Source: Cyclotella cryptica
Taxonomy: Eukaryota > Bacillariophyta > Thalassiosirophyceae > Thalassiosirales > Thalassiosiraceae
Length of the DNA: 64,000 nt
Assembly: GCA_013187285.1 (NCBI GenBank)
Contig: JABMIG010000105.1
Location: forward strand, 186,001-250,000
Direction: 5' to 3'
The first letter of the stretch is position 1; every line of letters begins with the position of its first letter. This document shows positions 23,612 to 34,885 of the stretch, one piece after another. The notes under the pieces were generated by a model, which saw nothing but the letters and a program-made list of their open reading frames with translations, had not been told where the DNA came from and searched no databases. Made by a program: the position numbers and the translations under genes.

Positions 23612-23797
23612 GAAGACCAACAGCAGACAACAGCAGACAACAGCAGACAACAGCAGACAACAGCAGACAACAGCAGACAACAGCAGACAACAGCAGACAA
23701 CAGCAGACAACCAGACAACAGCAGACAACAGCAGACAACAGCAGACAACAGCAGACAACAGCAGACAACAGCAGACAACAGCAGACAACAGCATACA
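23612..23797. repeat. (CAGCAGACAA)n decanucleotide array
   Basis: About eighteen near-perfect 10-bp units with one 4-bp slip near 23710. It directly follows the 31-bp minisatellite block. The apparent Gln/Thr/Ala/Asp-rich proteins in every frame are artefacts of the array. Confidence 0.95.
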
Positions 23798-24329
23798 ACA
23801 ATGTAGACACACCACACACAACGTACAACAACAACACAACTAAGTTGATATCTTTGGACCTGAGCTTACAGCCAAAATACTCTGAAACCCTTCAACAACT
23901 CCAACACTGAAGCAGCCAACCATAACAGCAAGCAGAACTCCATCCAGGTCAGCAGCAATCGTCTTTACTACTCTAACGCCCTCATCTCTGCTAAATATAG
24001 AACTTGTGACTCAAACATTCTTCTGCTCTTCCGGTTCCAGCCTTCTCCCCACCTACTTTTTTGGTGAAATTACAGCATTTTTCATCTACTGTACAGCACA
24101 ACATCATAAACATGTGGACTTTGGCTCTATCTGAGTGTTCTCTCTGTTTTGCTGCAGTCATGTTGATAGCACATACACAAAAAATGAGATTGATAGGGTT
24201 TGTGCCCGCACAAATAACAAACAATTTGCCAGCCACTATGATTTTTCACCTCAAAGTATTTCTGCCTTCATCAATGTTACCCCTCACATCAATGAAAAGC
24301 ATGTGTTTATGACGCTTGCATGTTGGAAA

Positions 24330-24860
24330 GATTTTGGCACTGAGTATTGGATGAAATCCCATTGGAGATTGCACCCAGAAACAATTTGAAGCATTTGTAA
24401 TGAAGTGTGTGCTCACTTGCCAAGAGAAAGTCAGAAAAAATTGTATGTACTGACGTCAAAGTACTACAAGTTTTTCTCGCTTCAATTGATTGAGTTCACT
24501 TCAAATGGCAAGAGTTCAGGACTGATTCAGGTAGCAAGCGGTATTCCCACAAGCACAAAGGGCGGGCATCAGCTATGAAGTTTGCGTTGACACTGTGAAA
24601 GTTCATATTGCTTGGGCAAGTGGACCATACCCTGCTGGATCACATGATATTACAATTTTTGTGGAGGAAAGGCAAAGGAAAAGCATAATTGGAGGCGATC
24701 AAGCTCGTATCATCAAATACCCAATGGAAAACGGCTTGTTGGTGATTCTGGCTACATGGGCAAGCCAGATAAATTATCCACCACACTTGGAGGGCATTCA
24801 GCTGAAGCCAAGGAGTTGTTTCCTCGATTGAAATCTTGACAGGAGCCACTTTTTTGGTAC
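24330..24860 (+). pseudogene. IS5/Harbinger-like DDE transposase relic
   Basis: One frame holds VHIAWASGPYPAGSHDITIF, and a second holds GKRLVGDSGYMGKPDK followed by HSAEAKELFPRLKS. These are the second Asp region and the GDSGY block of DDE_Tnp_4-type transposases common in diatoms. Upstream words such as HPETI and YSHKHKGRA look like N-terminal parts of the same protein. The blocks lie in different frames and the coding region is short, so it is a decayed remnant. No terminal repeats were identified. Confidence 0.6.
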
Positions 24861-26880
24861 TACAAATTGCTGGAAATAATGGGTGGGGCTGCATTTTGTA
24901 CTCTCATTCTCTCCACTGCACCCCCACCCAGGTTGGAAAATGATGCTCCCCTGTTTGATGTTTGAATTAATTTTCTAAGCAATAATTATCACTATTATGG
25001 TGTGCATATTATGTTAGGTGACTTTATTATGAGAAATAGATCATTTTATCACAATAGATTTATAGGTACATTAATCTGTGATGCAGCACTACGTGATGCT
25101 ATTATGAACATGATATATTATTAAGTGTAGTTGTTACTTGATGCAGTACAACAATATGGACAGTAAGTTTGGTCATTACAATTCAATTTATTTCTATGTT
25201 CGGGATGAAGAATTAGTACTTAATTGACTCGGAATCCACTTCTCTAACAAAATGCACAACTCCCACATCCTTCCAGTGCTGACATATCTGTCTTCCATAA
25301 AGGTAGCATTGGGATCTGTTGAACAAAATACACACTCAACCTACTTCATGGGCTGGACCATATCCTCTCCATCTGACTGCTGCAGCAGTACACAATATGT
25401 CCATCCTCAAGCTGAGGTACATCAGCATCCAAGTGAGCCCATGATCGCATCCGCATCCGTAGCAGCTGGAAAATAGGAGACGTCTCAAAGACGAGATGAT
25501 TATTACCAAAGGGTGGAATCTTGGCCTTCTGCTTACAAAATAATCACAAGGGGAGAAGAGGCAGGTTATGGGGGTTAGGCAATCCCTTGGAGGCAACTCC
25601 AAATACAACAATCAGGTCCAGGTCTATGGGAAAGAAGAAATCATGGGAGAAAAGTAGTGATGGGAGGGTAGACCAGAGTGAACAACAATCAACCAAACAA
25701 AATTTGACACCTCATGGAGCTGGAGCCGTGAGGCATCAGCATCCAAGGGAGCCCTGCGGTCTTGCATTCGCAACTCTAGCAAGGGATCTCGAAAGATGAT
25801 GAGATGGTGATGACCGAAGTGAAGGAGAGATGACACAGATGATGACTACCGATGGAGAAATAACACTGATGGGAGAAAACGAATGGTGGGAGGAAACAAC
25901 AATCAACTGAACATTGATGGAAGGAGAGGGTCGACATGAAGCAGAGACTCAATGAAGATGATGACTTATTTGAGGGGGATCTGGGCACTCCTAAGATAAT
26001 CCCCCATAACATCATGGAAGAAGACCCTTTCCCCTTTTTCTTCCACTCCTCAACCCCAAGAACCCCAAATGGAACCCAAATACAAAGGATGACCCTATCC
26101 TTAGCAACTCAAACTGAGAGGGAACTGAACGAAGATGAAAGGATAAATAATGGTGAATGATTAAAGGAGGAGACGACAATCAACTGGAAGCAGAGACAAA
26201 ATACATCCGCACCAGATTAGTAGCAGCACTAATCAGAGATGCATGAAGACAGGAGGAAAGGGGACAATCAACCAAAGATTTGACTTCTCATTGACACGAG
26301 AGCTGAAGCACATCATCATCTGCCACAATTCATTGTCCTGAGAAGGCACGCCTGGGGTCTGGAGAGAGGGAATCAGAAGGGATGATTTACAATTTATGGG
26401 CAGAAGATTCATCGCGAACCTCGACCAACACTGAAAAATCAGACACGCCTCAATGGCCTGGGACGGCAGGCAATCGGGTCCTGGAGAGACTACCTCTCTA
26501 CTTACCTTTAGAACTAATAAAATTCACATGAAAAAAATTGTCTATGTTGTCTATTTCTTAAGGTAAGATTCGTACTTGAGCCCCTGCTGGCTCAAAATTG
26601 GAAAAAGCAGCAGAAGTACAATGTACAATTGGAAAGAGTCATGAGCCAATCTTAAATGCCAACCCCTGAAAGAGACATACATGCTGCTGCTGCCGCTGCT
26701 GCCGCCGCCGCCGCTGCTAGAGAATAGCCTCCGTGGCACCTCCAAGATAGCAATCTCCCTTCACTCAGTGCCTGGCCAGAGCAGAAGGTATCCAAGCTCC
26801 ACGAATCCCAAATATGTTGATATGGGACGTTCTGGGAGGCCAAAAGAAAGTGAAACCATCTGCACCCATTGCTAAACTAT
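24861..26880. other. Intergenic repeat-like DNA, no supported gene
   Basis: Purine-rich phrases such as GATGGGAGA and AACAACAATCAAC recur between 25660 and 26290, suggesting a degenerate tandem or dispersed repeat. A short CTG/CCG triplet run lies at 26682-26718. Open frames here lack motifs. Confidence 0.4.
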
Positions 26881-26889
26881 TACAACTGA

Positions 26890-27680
26890 ATGACAGTATC
26901 ACAAAAACAAGCTTCAAGTTATATTTATCAAACCTTCAAGAGCAAGTTTCCATGCATCTACAACAGTGCATATCTTTCCAACAAAGATAATTCTAACAGA
27001 ATATATCATAGTTACAAAAGATATATCATCTTCCAAATCCCAACAACAACAAAAAATCACCCACTTAAAGTCAACAAAGAAATTGCAAAGCAAGATTTTG
27101 GTGAGTGTCTGTCTCACACCGCAATTCATGTGAACATGAAGTTGAGCTCGGAAATGGCATATGTTGCATGTGCCTTGGATAAAATTGCACACAGAGATGC
27201 AGACTACAGAAAAAGAGAGAAAATGATAGAAGAGTTGATGCAGCAAATATAGAAAGAGTTGACCTCAATTATATTTTGAAGGAAGTGGTATTTGTTAATA
27301 TGACAATCATGCGAACAGGTTCAGATGCCATTGATTCCTTAGAACCAATTATGTCTAAGTACAACAAGCAAAGATTATGCCGATCTATCATGCAATTTGG
27401 AGGGAAAGATAAAGCATGAGATGGAGGTGGGATGAGGGTAAACATTGGGTTTGCTGAAGCACAATCTTACAGTGATTATGAATTAATTAATGGGAAAGAA
27501 CTTAGAGTGCCATCTTTGTTCAAAGATGGAGAGCAATATTTGAATGGATTAGGAGAGAGTTCATCACTTAAACAAACTTTAGGGTTGGTAGTGCAGCATT
27601 TCAGCAAAGTTTTAAAGTTGAAGTACGATGGAGTTAATAACAGGGAATGCAACAGATTGTCAAAAAGCACTTGTCAATAA
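26890..27680 (+). pseudogene. Two neighbouring hypothetical frames, possible degraded gene
   Basis: 26890-27252 encodes a basic-helical sequence with YRKREKMIEELMQQ at its end. 27432-27680 encodes NGKELRVPSLFKDGEQYLNG and a following helical stretch. The interval between them is also biased but contains stops. They are on the same strand and may be parts of one decayed element gene. No family is recognised. Confidence 0.3.
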
Positions 27681-28447
27681 ACATTGGAAAGGCAATGACA
27701 TTCCTGTCCAGTATGAAAATTTAAGTGCAAGAAGAATCATTGAACATGCACTTTGATTTCAAAAATGACCAAAGACCAAACTATAACCACTGTCTGGTAT
27801 ATTCATATCTTCAAATGGTTGAGGGAGAACTGTATAGTGTTGTCTTGGTTATGTGCTTGTGAAGTAGTATTGGTGCTTTGTTTGACAAATAATGAATGAC
27901 CATCTACATTTATATTATGGTTTATAATATGGTATCATTTATGGCACATTTTGCTTTAGCTTGCTGAGATTCCACGTGATAATGCTGAGATGCTACGTAA
28001 TAACTCAAGAAGGGACACAGCCATATGGCATACCCTTAAAATATCCCGTTTTTACCCATAAGCAAAAACCGGGATCTCCAAGAATCCCTCAGCCTCATTG
28101 CTTAGGAACTCAAATATCAATCACTAAAATATTTCATTTTTACCCATTAGCAAAAATCACCCATCCGGTCGGTCTCCAAGAACCCAAGGGGGCAAGTAAC
28201 ACAACGGCAACACGCCTTCACTTGAAAACAGAAGAAACTTTCCAAAATCGTACATAGGAATTAGTAAATCATGATTTTTCGAATTCACATGATATGTTCA
28301 GTCTTGAGTTATAACTCGATTCTTTTAAGAAATATCATTTTTTGCACTCATGGCTTGGTGTCAAACCCTTTCACCAAAGCAGCAGAGGAGTACAGCGCCA
28401 GTCCGCTCAGCTGCATCATTGTCCCTGACAAATAAACCAATTCCTGT
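27681..28447. other. Intergenic, no supported gene
   Basis: A two-copy phrase around AAATAT(C/T)(C/T)C(A/G)TTTTTACCCAT(T/A)AGCAAAAA occurs near 28040 and 28125, so there is a short direct repeat of about 85 bp spacing. Nothing else is recognised. Confidence 0.4.
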
Positions 28448-29071
28448 TTGACCAGATGTCTAACGGAACTCCAAGCATTCATCATTCTTGGCATCCGTAC
28501 TGGTTTTACCAAGCTCGATCCCTTCCTTGAGACCCATAAGAAAATGTGGGACTACCATCCAGAGGAAAAGCGCCCCCTCCAGAAAAAGATTGCTGAGTGG
28601 TACCGCTCCGGAAGACACCCTAAACACTCCAAGGATCAACCCAAATTCCTTAAGGGCAACAAGTCAGAGTGCCCCACTGAACAAGAAGCCCCTCCTGCTT
28701 ACTCGTATCTCCAAAGCAAGGGTTTTATCTACAACAAACGTCAACTTTTTACGGATTGCTCAGCTGCCTCCACCAACTACCTTGAACAGGACGAACATGA
28801 CTACAAAGATGAAGAATCAGTTCACACCCCTCCAGACCGAGAGGCACCACCCATCATCAAATCATTTGCCAAGAAACCACTGAAATTTGATCCGCCCACA
28901 TTGGTCATCGCTGCACCAGCCAAGAAGACTACTACTGCCAAGAAACACACCCGTACCAAGCATCAAAGCATCATGACTGACCCCCCTCCTAATACAAAAG
29001 ACTTCAACATTGACGTCATATGGGTCTCAACCCAGAAGGAGCCTTCAAACACAACAGGGTTTTCTACCTAA
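28448..29071 (+). CDS. Hypothetical protein, 207 residues, possible gag-less element ORF
   Basis: An uninterrupted frame with protein-like composition. A helical N-terminal part (GFTKLDPFLETHKKMWDYHP) is followed by a charged region and a Lys/Thr/Pro-rich C terminus (AKKTTTAKKHTRTKHQS). No family or motif is recognised. The first codon could lie further in. The surroundings are all repeat DNA, so it is probably an element-encoded ORF and not a host gene. Confidence 0.4.
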   Translation: MTRCLTELQAFIILGIRTGFTKLDPFLETHKKMWDYHPEEKRPLQKKIAEWYRSGRHPKHSKDQPKFLKGNKSECPTEQEAPPAYSYLQSKGFIYNKRQLFTDCSAASTNYLEQDEHDYKDEESVHTPPDREAPPIIKSFAKKPLKFDPPTLVIAAPAKKTTTAKKHTRTKHQSIMTDPPPNTKDFNIDVIWVSTQKEPSNTTGFST

Positions 29072-29291
29072 ACCCAGACAATCCATTCACCATGCCACGT
29101 GGTGTCAAGTGTTGGAAATCTGAAGGTCAGAATGTTCGTGATGCTAACGGTCTACAAGGCATGGAAAGATAAATGCCAAATGTCCTCCATTCTGATCGAA
29201 ATGGTTTTAGGTGATTCTGTTGATCAGCATACAGCAGTGGATCTGAAGGATACCAAAGAGGGCAAGAGGCAAGCTATGAAGCATAGTAAAT

Positions 29292-30062
29292 CTACACAGG
29301 ATTGGAGGTGGGCGCAAAAGAAAAAGGAGAACAAGCCCAATGAGGAGGAGGAGGGCAAGCCCAAGGAGGAGGGTTGGTGTCATTTTGTTCTTTGTGCGAT
29401 GTACCTCTCCGTCCTTCCCTGTTCCTTTTGTCCACCCAGATATCAGCTTCCCTCTGCTTTGCCTGTTCTCTGTGTACTGCTTTGCTCCATTGTACATTGT
29501 CAAACTCGTTATATTCTTCCCTAGTTTTCTTTAATTGTGCTGGTTTCAAGCAATCTGCATCACCTGCTGCTACATCCAGCTCTAGTAACTTCTTTGCAAG
29601 ATGGCCATGTATTTTCATGTTCCCTCTGTTCTTGATTCTAGTTCTAGATGGAGGGATGTTTTTGAGATGATCAATGCCAGCTTTATCATCAAAAGCTATC
29701 TTTTTGATGTTCTTCTTTATTGTCTTTTTGAGATTATAGAGATTTGTAGCAAAGTTGAATTTGTTGTATTTCTGGAAGGCGGGATCAATTTTCCAGACAT
29801 GTGCAGCAGATTGTGTCCAGTAAGGATATCATTGATCTGCAAATGCCATTAATGTTTCTCGTCGATGTTTCTTGGCCTCACTATGCTGCCATGGTATGAG
29901 AGGTGCATCATTCTCATTCTTCTTTCCTTTGATTGGATTCTCTTGGACTTGGATTACTATTTCTGAGCCTGAGCCCCCTCCTAGTCCTAGCAATTGTCGG
30001 AGAATAGCTGCACTACCTGTTGCAGGCAGCCCTGCTTTCTTATACTCTGCTTGTAATTCCAT
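29292..30062 (-). pseudogene. SAP-like motif ORF with one in-frame TGA
   Basis: From ATG at 30062, the frame encodes LQAEYKKAGLPATGSAAILR and LLGL, which resembles a SAP DNA-binding helix pair (GLP.G....L). It then runs to FADQ and a TGA near 29830. The same frame reopens at once with YWTQSAAHVWKIDPAFQKYN and continues to 29292 with a Lys-rich and Glu/Lys-rich helical tail. So a ~256-codon gene is broken by a single stop. No known family is recognised. It could be an accessory protein of a transposon. Confidence 0.45.
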
Positions 30063-30149
30063 GTAGGATAGTTCCCCTAAATGTTTTGGTGTTGTGTCCC
30101 CTTCATTGGCAGCTGCGATTACATGGCAGCGGCTGTTGTTTACATTTCG

Positions 30150-30490
30150 ACCAAAGTTGAAAGTAGAGGAGCCCTCCCATGTCTCCCACCACCACGACCA
30201 CTTCCTCCCCTTCTGCTAGTACTGCTTATGCTTCAACCAGAGTTGAACGCAGAGGGGCCCTCCCCATGTCTCCCGTCACCACAGCAGCTTACTCCTCTTC
30301 TACTGCTGCTTATGCTGCTTATGCTTCAACCAGAGTTGAATGCAGAGGCCCTCCCACGTCTCCCCCACAACCACAACCACTTTGTCCTCTTCTACTGCTG
30401 CTTATGCTTCAAGCAGAGGAGCCTGCCCCATGTTTCTCACCACCACGACCACTTCCTCCTTGTCCACTGCTGCTTACGTTTCGACTGGAA
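30150..30490. repeat. ~85-bp tandem repeat, about four units
   Basis: Each unit has a CAGAGTTGAA(C/T)GCAGAGG-like start, then CCCATGTCTCCC and ACCACGACCACTTCCTCC-like tracts, and ends in TACTGCTGCTTATGCTTC. Units begin near 30152, 30236, 30327 and 30405. The long plus-strand frames over this region come from the repeat and are not called. Confidence 0.7.
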
Positions 30491-30574
30491 ACCATGCTGG
30501 CTATGCCACAAGCCACGAATGTAGCTGTTTTGGTGGGCTAGGGTCAGTAAATCTGTGGTGTATAATGTGTCTGT

Positions 30575-30755
30575 TATGTCCTGTTGTGTTGTGTTGTGGT
30601 GTGGTGTGTTGTGTTTTTTCTGTCTGTTGTGTTGTGTTGTGTGTTGTGTTGTGTTGTGTGTTGTGTGTTGTGTGTTGTGTGTTGAGTGTTGAGTGTTGAG
30701 TGTTGAGTGTTGCGTGTTGCGTGTTGTGTGTTGTGTGTTGTCTGCTGTAGCCTGC
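30575..30755. repeat. GTTGTGTTGTG-type low-complexity array
   Basis: About 180 bp built from GTTGTG, GTGTT and GAGTGTT words. It appears as His/Asn/Thr/Gln-rich frames on the minus strand, which are artefacts. Confidence 0.9.
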
Positions 30756-31859
30756 AACTCAATCAAAAAAGGCAGACAAGAAGCAGACAACAGACCTTTC
30801 ACTGCAGAACACAGAAGCACAGAGATACAAACAGCAGACACACAGCAGACAGCAGACACACGTTTTTTAACAATAAAGGTACTCGCTACTTACTTCTATG
30901 GTACCACTTAAATCAATCCCAGTTCAATCAAGTACATGACTTGAATACCATATTTTGGTATGTAACTAAGTAAACCATGTTTCTCCCAGATCCTTGCTTT
31001 GGTTTGAATACAATTTTGGCACATGGCACTGATCACGCAGAGTCAGAGAAACAGGGGCATTAGCAAAAAGCACTCGACTTAGATTGATACCAATGCTTTG
31101 AGCCATGAGCTAGATAGTGAAAATGGTCTGAGAAAAACAACAACATGAAAGCAGGGACCAAAGAAACCAGCTGAAAGTGTACGGTGCATCATGAATTGTT
31201 TAGAATGGCAAGTATACTTGAGATTCAGTGAGAATGATGTCTACAGGATACTACTTCCATTTACTATGGAAGGTATCTGGCACTCTGCAGGTCCAGAAGG
31301 AAGGTGTATGATGCTGCGCGAATCTGGAACAAAGGTGAGCAATGCTTTGCGGATCCGGCAGGAAGGTGCACAATGCTCCCCAGGTCCAACAGGAACATGT
31401 GTAACACTCCGTCTCACCAGAAGAAAGGTATGCAACACTCTGCTGTGTGTCTGTTATCAGGAAAAATATAGCATTATCTACTTCTAGATGTACGCATGGT
31501 CGTTCATAATTTTTTGTCATGAATGATTGAGAACGTACCATACCATAGGTTGTTCCTCACTGGATCATTGCATCTACATCAGAAGCCATTCCAATTTGGA
31601 TTGTTCTGGTCTAATTGGTGCAACTGATGTGCAGAAGATGAATAGCCCTAGTAAAAAGTCCATGGTAGCAATGTCACCCAGGCCTGTCAAGGTGTGGCAA
31701 CCTCCAAGGTCTCCAATTGCGACAGTTAACTTCATGTCTTCATCCTTGTCTTCGTCTCCTTCTTTGAATTTTACCGAGTCTTCCTCATATTTGTGTCAAT
31801 GCCGATTCCAGGGTTAGCAAGAATAGTGAGTCAGATTTGGAGGAAGTCCACAATCATTT

Positions 31860-31860
<1 letters not shown>

Positions 31861-31934
<74 letters not shown>

Positions 31935-32005
31935 CTCGCTCTCTCTCTCCCTCTCGCTCTCGCTCTCGCTCTCGCTCTCGCTCTCGCTCTCGCTCTCGCT
32001 CTCTG
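31861..32005. repeat. (CT)n / (CTCTCG)n microsatellite
   Basis: About 70 bp of pure CT followed by about 70 bp of CTCTCG and related hexamers. It occupies the place of a short CTCTTGCTCTCTG sequence in the second copy of the unit (33418-33430), so it grew after duplication. Confidence 0.95.
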
Positions 32006-32349
32006 CATAATTGACCTCTTCAGCAAATCAACTCCAGTTGAATCATCTATAAGTTATTCCAGCATTGATGAGTTTTGGCTTACTTCAGATATGGCTCTGA
32101 ATGACAAGACTGCATTCTCTGTGAGTATGAAGATGATTGTGATGGTCAGAGTCATAGATGTTACTGTCCTGTTGCCGCTTGTTGACAAATACAAGAAGAA
32201 TCTCGAGACACTTGATCAGGAGTTAATGCTTGTGAAAAAGAAGGAGGCCTGTAGAAAGAATGACCTCAAGCTCATTGCAAAGAACCAGGAGGAGAGGACT
32301 ACAAGGATCCCATTGGTAAAAGTTGTGAAAAATACCAAAGCTCACAGTA

Positions 32350-32630
32350 CTTTCCTGTGGGTTTCATGCTTTTCTCTTTGATCCGTATCTTGTACAGATG
32401 CATTTTGTATTCATCAGAACCATGCACAATCCATATCTCCTCCACGGCCCTCCAATCTTCTGCATTATTAAGGGTTGATTCATGGCTCTTTGCAAATCGG
32501 TGATATCTTCTGCAGAAATCAAACGCATTTATTTGTCCACCAGCCTCGTTCATTGCTTCAATCATCTTTTTCTTTTAGGCCCTCCAGAAGAGCTCTAAAT
32601 CCATAGTTGCCATCACCTTTGATTGGTATT
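32350..32630 (-). pseudogene. OTU-like domain fragment, copy 2
   Basis: It carries KGDGNYGFRALLEG and then, after a one-base slip, INAFDFCRRYHRFAKS and EEIWIVHGSDEYKMHLYK. It has the same order as copies 1 and 3. The Cys of the OTU word is Tyr in this copy also. It is adjacent to the 31-bp array at 32645-32845. Confidence 0.4.
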
Positions 32631-33359
32631 TGTTTCCTATTTCAGAAAGGTTCCTGCTGGATCTGCAGAGTGCTGCATACCTTTCTTCTGACACTGTAGA
32701 GTGTTGCACATGTTCCTGTTGGACCTGGGGAGCATTGTGCACCTTCCTGCCGGACCTGCAAAGTATCACTCACCTTCACTTTGGACTTCTGGAGCATGAA
32801 CACCTTCCTTCTGGACCTGCAGAGTGTCGTGCACCTTCCATAGAAAATGGAAGTAGTATCTTGCAGACATCATTCTCACTGAATCTCAATTATACTTGCC
32901 ATTCTAAACAATTCATGATGCACCTTACAGTTTCAGCTGGTTTCTTTGGTCCCTGCTTTCATGTTGTGTTTTTCTCAGGCCATTTTCACTATCTAGGTCG
33001 TGGCTCAAGGCACAAGGTATCAATCTAAGTCAGGTGTTTTTACCAAGGCCCCTGTTCCATTGACTATGATTGATCACTGCCATGTGCCAAAATTAGATTC
33101 AAACCAAAACAAGGATCTGGATCATTGCATCTACATCAGCAGCCATTCCAATTTGGATTGTTCTGGTCTAATTGGTGCAACGAATGTGCAGAAGCTGAAT
33201 AGCCCTAGTAAAAAGTCCATGGTAGCAATGCCACCCAGGCCTGTCAAGGTGTGGCAACCTCCAAGGTCTCCTGCTACAACAGTGAACTGCACTTCTTCAT
33301 CCTTGTCTTCCTCTCCTTCTTCGGAGTTTACCAAGTCTTCCTCATATTAGTGTTCCTAG

Positions 33360-33806
33360 GTGAGCAAGAATAGTGAGTCAGATTTGGAGGAAGTCCACAA
33401 TCATTTGAAAAATCTCACTCTTGCTCTCTGCGCAATTGACCTCTTCAGCAAATCAACTCCAGTTGAATCATCTATAAGTTATTCCAGCATTGATGAGTTT
33501 TGGCTTACTTCAGATATGGCTCTGAATGACAAGACTGCATTCTCTGTGAGCATGAAGAGGATTGTGATGGATGGAGTCATAGATGTTACTGTCCTGTTGC
33601 CGCTTGTTGACAAATACAAGAAGAATCTCGAGACACTTAATCAGGAGTTAATGCTTATGAAAAAGAAGGAGGCCTGTAGAAAGAATGACCTCAAGCTCAT
33701 TGCAAAGAACCAGGAGAAGAGGACTACAAGGATCCCATTGGTAAAAGTTGTGAAAAATACCAAAGCTCACAGTACTTTCCTGTGGGTTTCATGCTTTTCT
33801 CTTTGA
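33360..33806 (+). CDS. Repeat-borne hypothetical ORF, 148 residues
   Basis: The intact frame in the second B unit has a Ser-rich N-terminal part with SKSTPVESSISYSSIDEFW and a Lys/Glu-rich, probably coiled-coil, C-terminal part (KYKKNLETLNQELMLMKKKE). The equivalent frame in copy one is split by the CT expansion but keeps its C-terminal 96 residues (32091-32381). A start and an N-terminal part are also seen in the fragment after 48400. The function is unknown. It converges with the OTU-like fragment on the other strand. Confidence 0.4.
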   Translation: MSKNSESDLEEVHNHLKNLTLALCAIDLFSKSTPVESSISYSSIDEFWLTSDMALNDKTAFSVSMKRIVMDGVIDVTVLLPLVDKYKKNLETLNQELMLMKKKEACRKNDLKLIAKNQEKRTTRIPLVKVVKNTKAHSTFLWVSCFSL

Positions 33807-34045
33807 TCCGTATCTTGTACAGATGCATTTTGTATTCATCAGAACCATGCACAATCCATATCTCCTCCACGGCCCTCCAATCTTCTGCATTATTAAGGGT
33901 TGATTCATGGCTCTTTGCAAATCGGTGATATCTTCTGCAGAAATCAAACGCATTTATTTGTCCACCAGCCTCGTTCATTGCTTCAAACAATTTTTCTTTT
34001 AGGCCCTCCAGAAGAGCTCTAAATCCATAGTTGCCATCACCTTTG
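33790..34045 (-). pseudogene. OTU-like domain fragment, copy 3
   Basis: This is the best preserved of the three, with the OTU-like word running on into FEAMNEAGGQINAFDFCRRY without the slip seen in copy 2. It still has Tyr at the catalytic Cys position. The 31-bp array follows at 34070-34265. Confidence 0.4.
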
Positions 34046-34473
34046 ATTGATATTTGTTTCCTACTTCAGAAAGGTTCCTGCTGGATCTGCAGAGTGTTGC
34101 ACACCTTTCTTCTAACATTGTAGAGTGTTGCACATGTTCCTGTTGAACCCGAGGAGCATTGTGCACCTTCCTGCCGGACCTGCAAAGCATCACTCACCTT
34201 CCTTCTGGACATGCGCAGCATCATACACCTTCCTTCTGGACCTGCAGAACGTCGTGCACCGTCTGTAGTAAATGGAAGTAGTATCCTGTAGACATCATTC
34301 TCACTGAATCTCAACTATACTTGCCGTTTTAAACAATTCATGATGCACCGTACACTTTCATCCAGTTTCTTTAGTCCCTACTATCATGTTGTTTTCTTCT
34401 CGTGCCATTTTTACTGTCTAGCTCACGGCTCAAGGCACAAGGTATCAATCTCAGTCAAGTACCTTTTACCAAG

Positions 34474-34885
34474 TGACATAGGCCAAGAATCAGCCCCTTT
34501 TTGTACCCATTGGTACAAAATACAAAAGGAGCATTCTCAGGACTCCCCAGGTGGGAAGTCCACTGCCCCTGATCCAAAAGACAAGGACTCCCCAACATTG
34601 GAGTCCACCGCCCTGGTCCAAAAGGCTAGGACTCCCCACCACAGGAGTCCACTGCCTCATGGGCTATGGAACACCAGAGTCCATAGCCCCTTCTGTTGAG
34701 AAGGCAAAAATCATACCAATTGTGTGTAGAATCCACACAAATTTTGTTTGCATCGTTTGGATTGGAAGAGCAGTTCCACTGCCCTTCCATCCTAACAATT
34801 AGAGCAAATTAAGCTCATAAAATAAAAACTTCACTACCTATAAGTTTTGCATGATGTTTATTTTGCAACGATACGGCTCAGGTCA
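34474..34885 (+). repeat. 5' LTR of the gypsy element
   Basis: 412 bp, TGACAT...GGTCA. It contains two copies of a GGAGTCCAC-like word and a CTTCTGTTGAGAAGGC segment, shared with the 3' LTR at 47664-48088. Confidence 0.9.

Larger units (their letters stand above)
30985..33122. repeat. Inverted repeat pair, arms ~460-480 bp
   Basis: 30985-31445 and 32640-33122 are inverted copies. Both contain the 31-bp minisatellite, the phrase GATGTCTACAGGATACTACT (or its complement) and a GCCATGTGCC block. They differ by scattered substitutions of perhaps 10-15%. The ~1.2-kb spacer holds repeat unit B (31559 onward). The right arm then continues into a second direct copy of unit B, so the region has both inverted and tandem duplications. 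Confidence 0.8.
31559..34470. repeat. Direct duplication of a ~1.4-kb composite unit (B unit + OTU-like fragment + minisatellite)
   Basis: GGATCATTGCATCTACATCAG begins both copies, at 31559 and 33117; the copies run in register to about 33060 and 34470. A third, partial copy continues at 48089-48600, on the far side of the gypsy insertion. The first copy is lengthened by a CT/CTCTCG expansion at 31861-32005. Copies are about 90% or more alike by eye. In each, a plus-strand frame and the minus-strand OTU-like fragment converge. Confidence 0.8.

Noticed and set aside
23607-23839. Cys/Leu-rich and Gln/Thr-rich proteins over the decanucleotide array
   Set aside because: All frames are open only because a 10-bp repeat lacks stops. 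This is an array artefact.
30437-30859. Long His/Asn/Thr/Gln ORF on the minus strand
   Set aside because: It is a translation of a GTTGTG-type low-complexity array.
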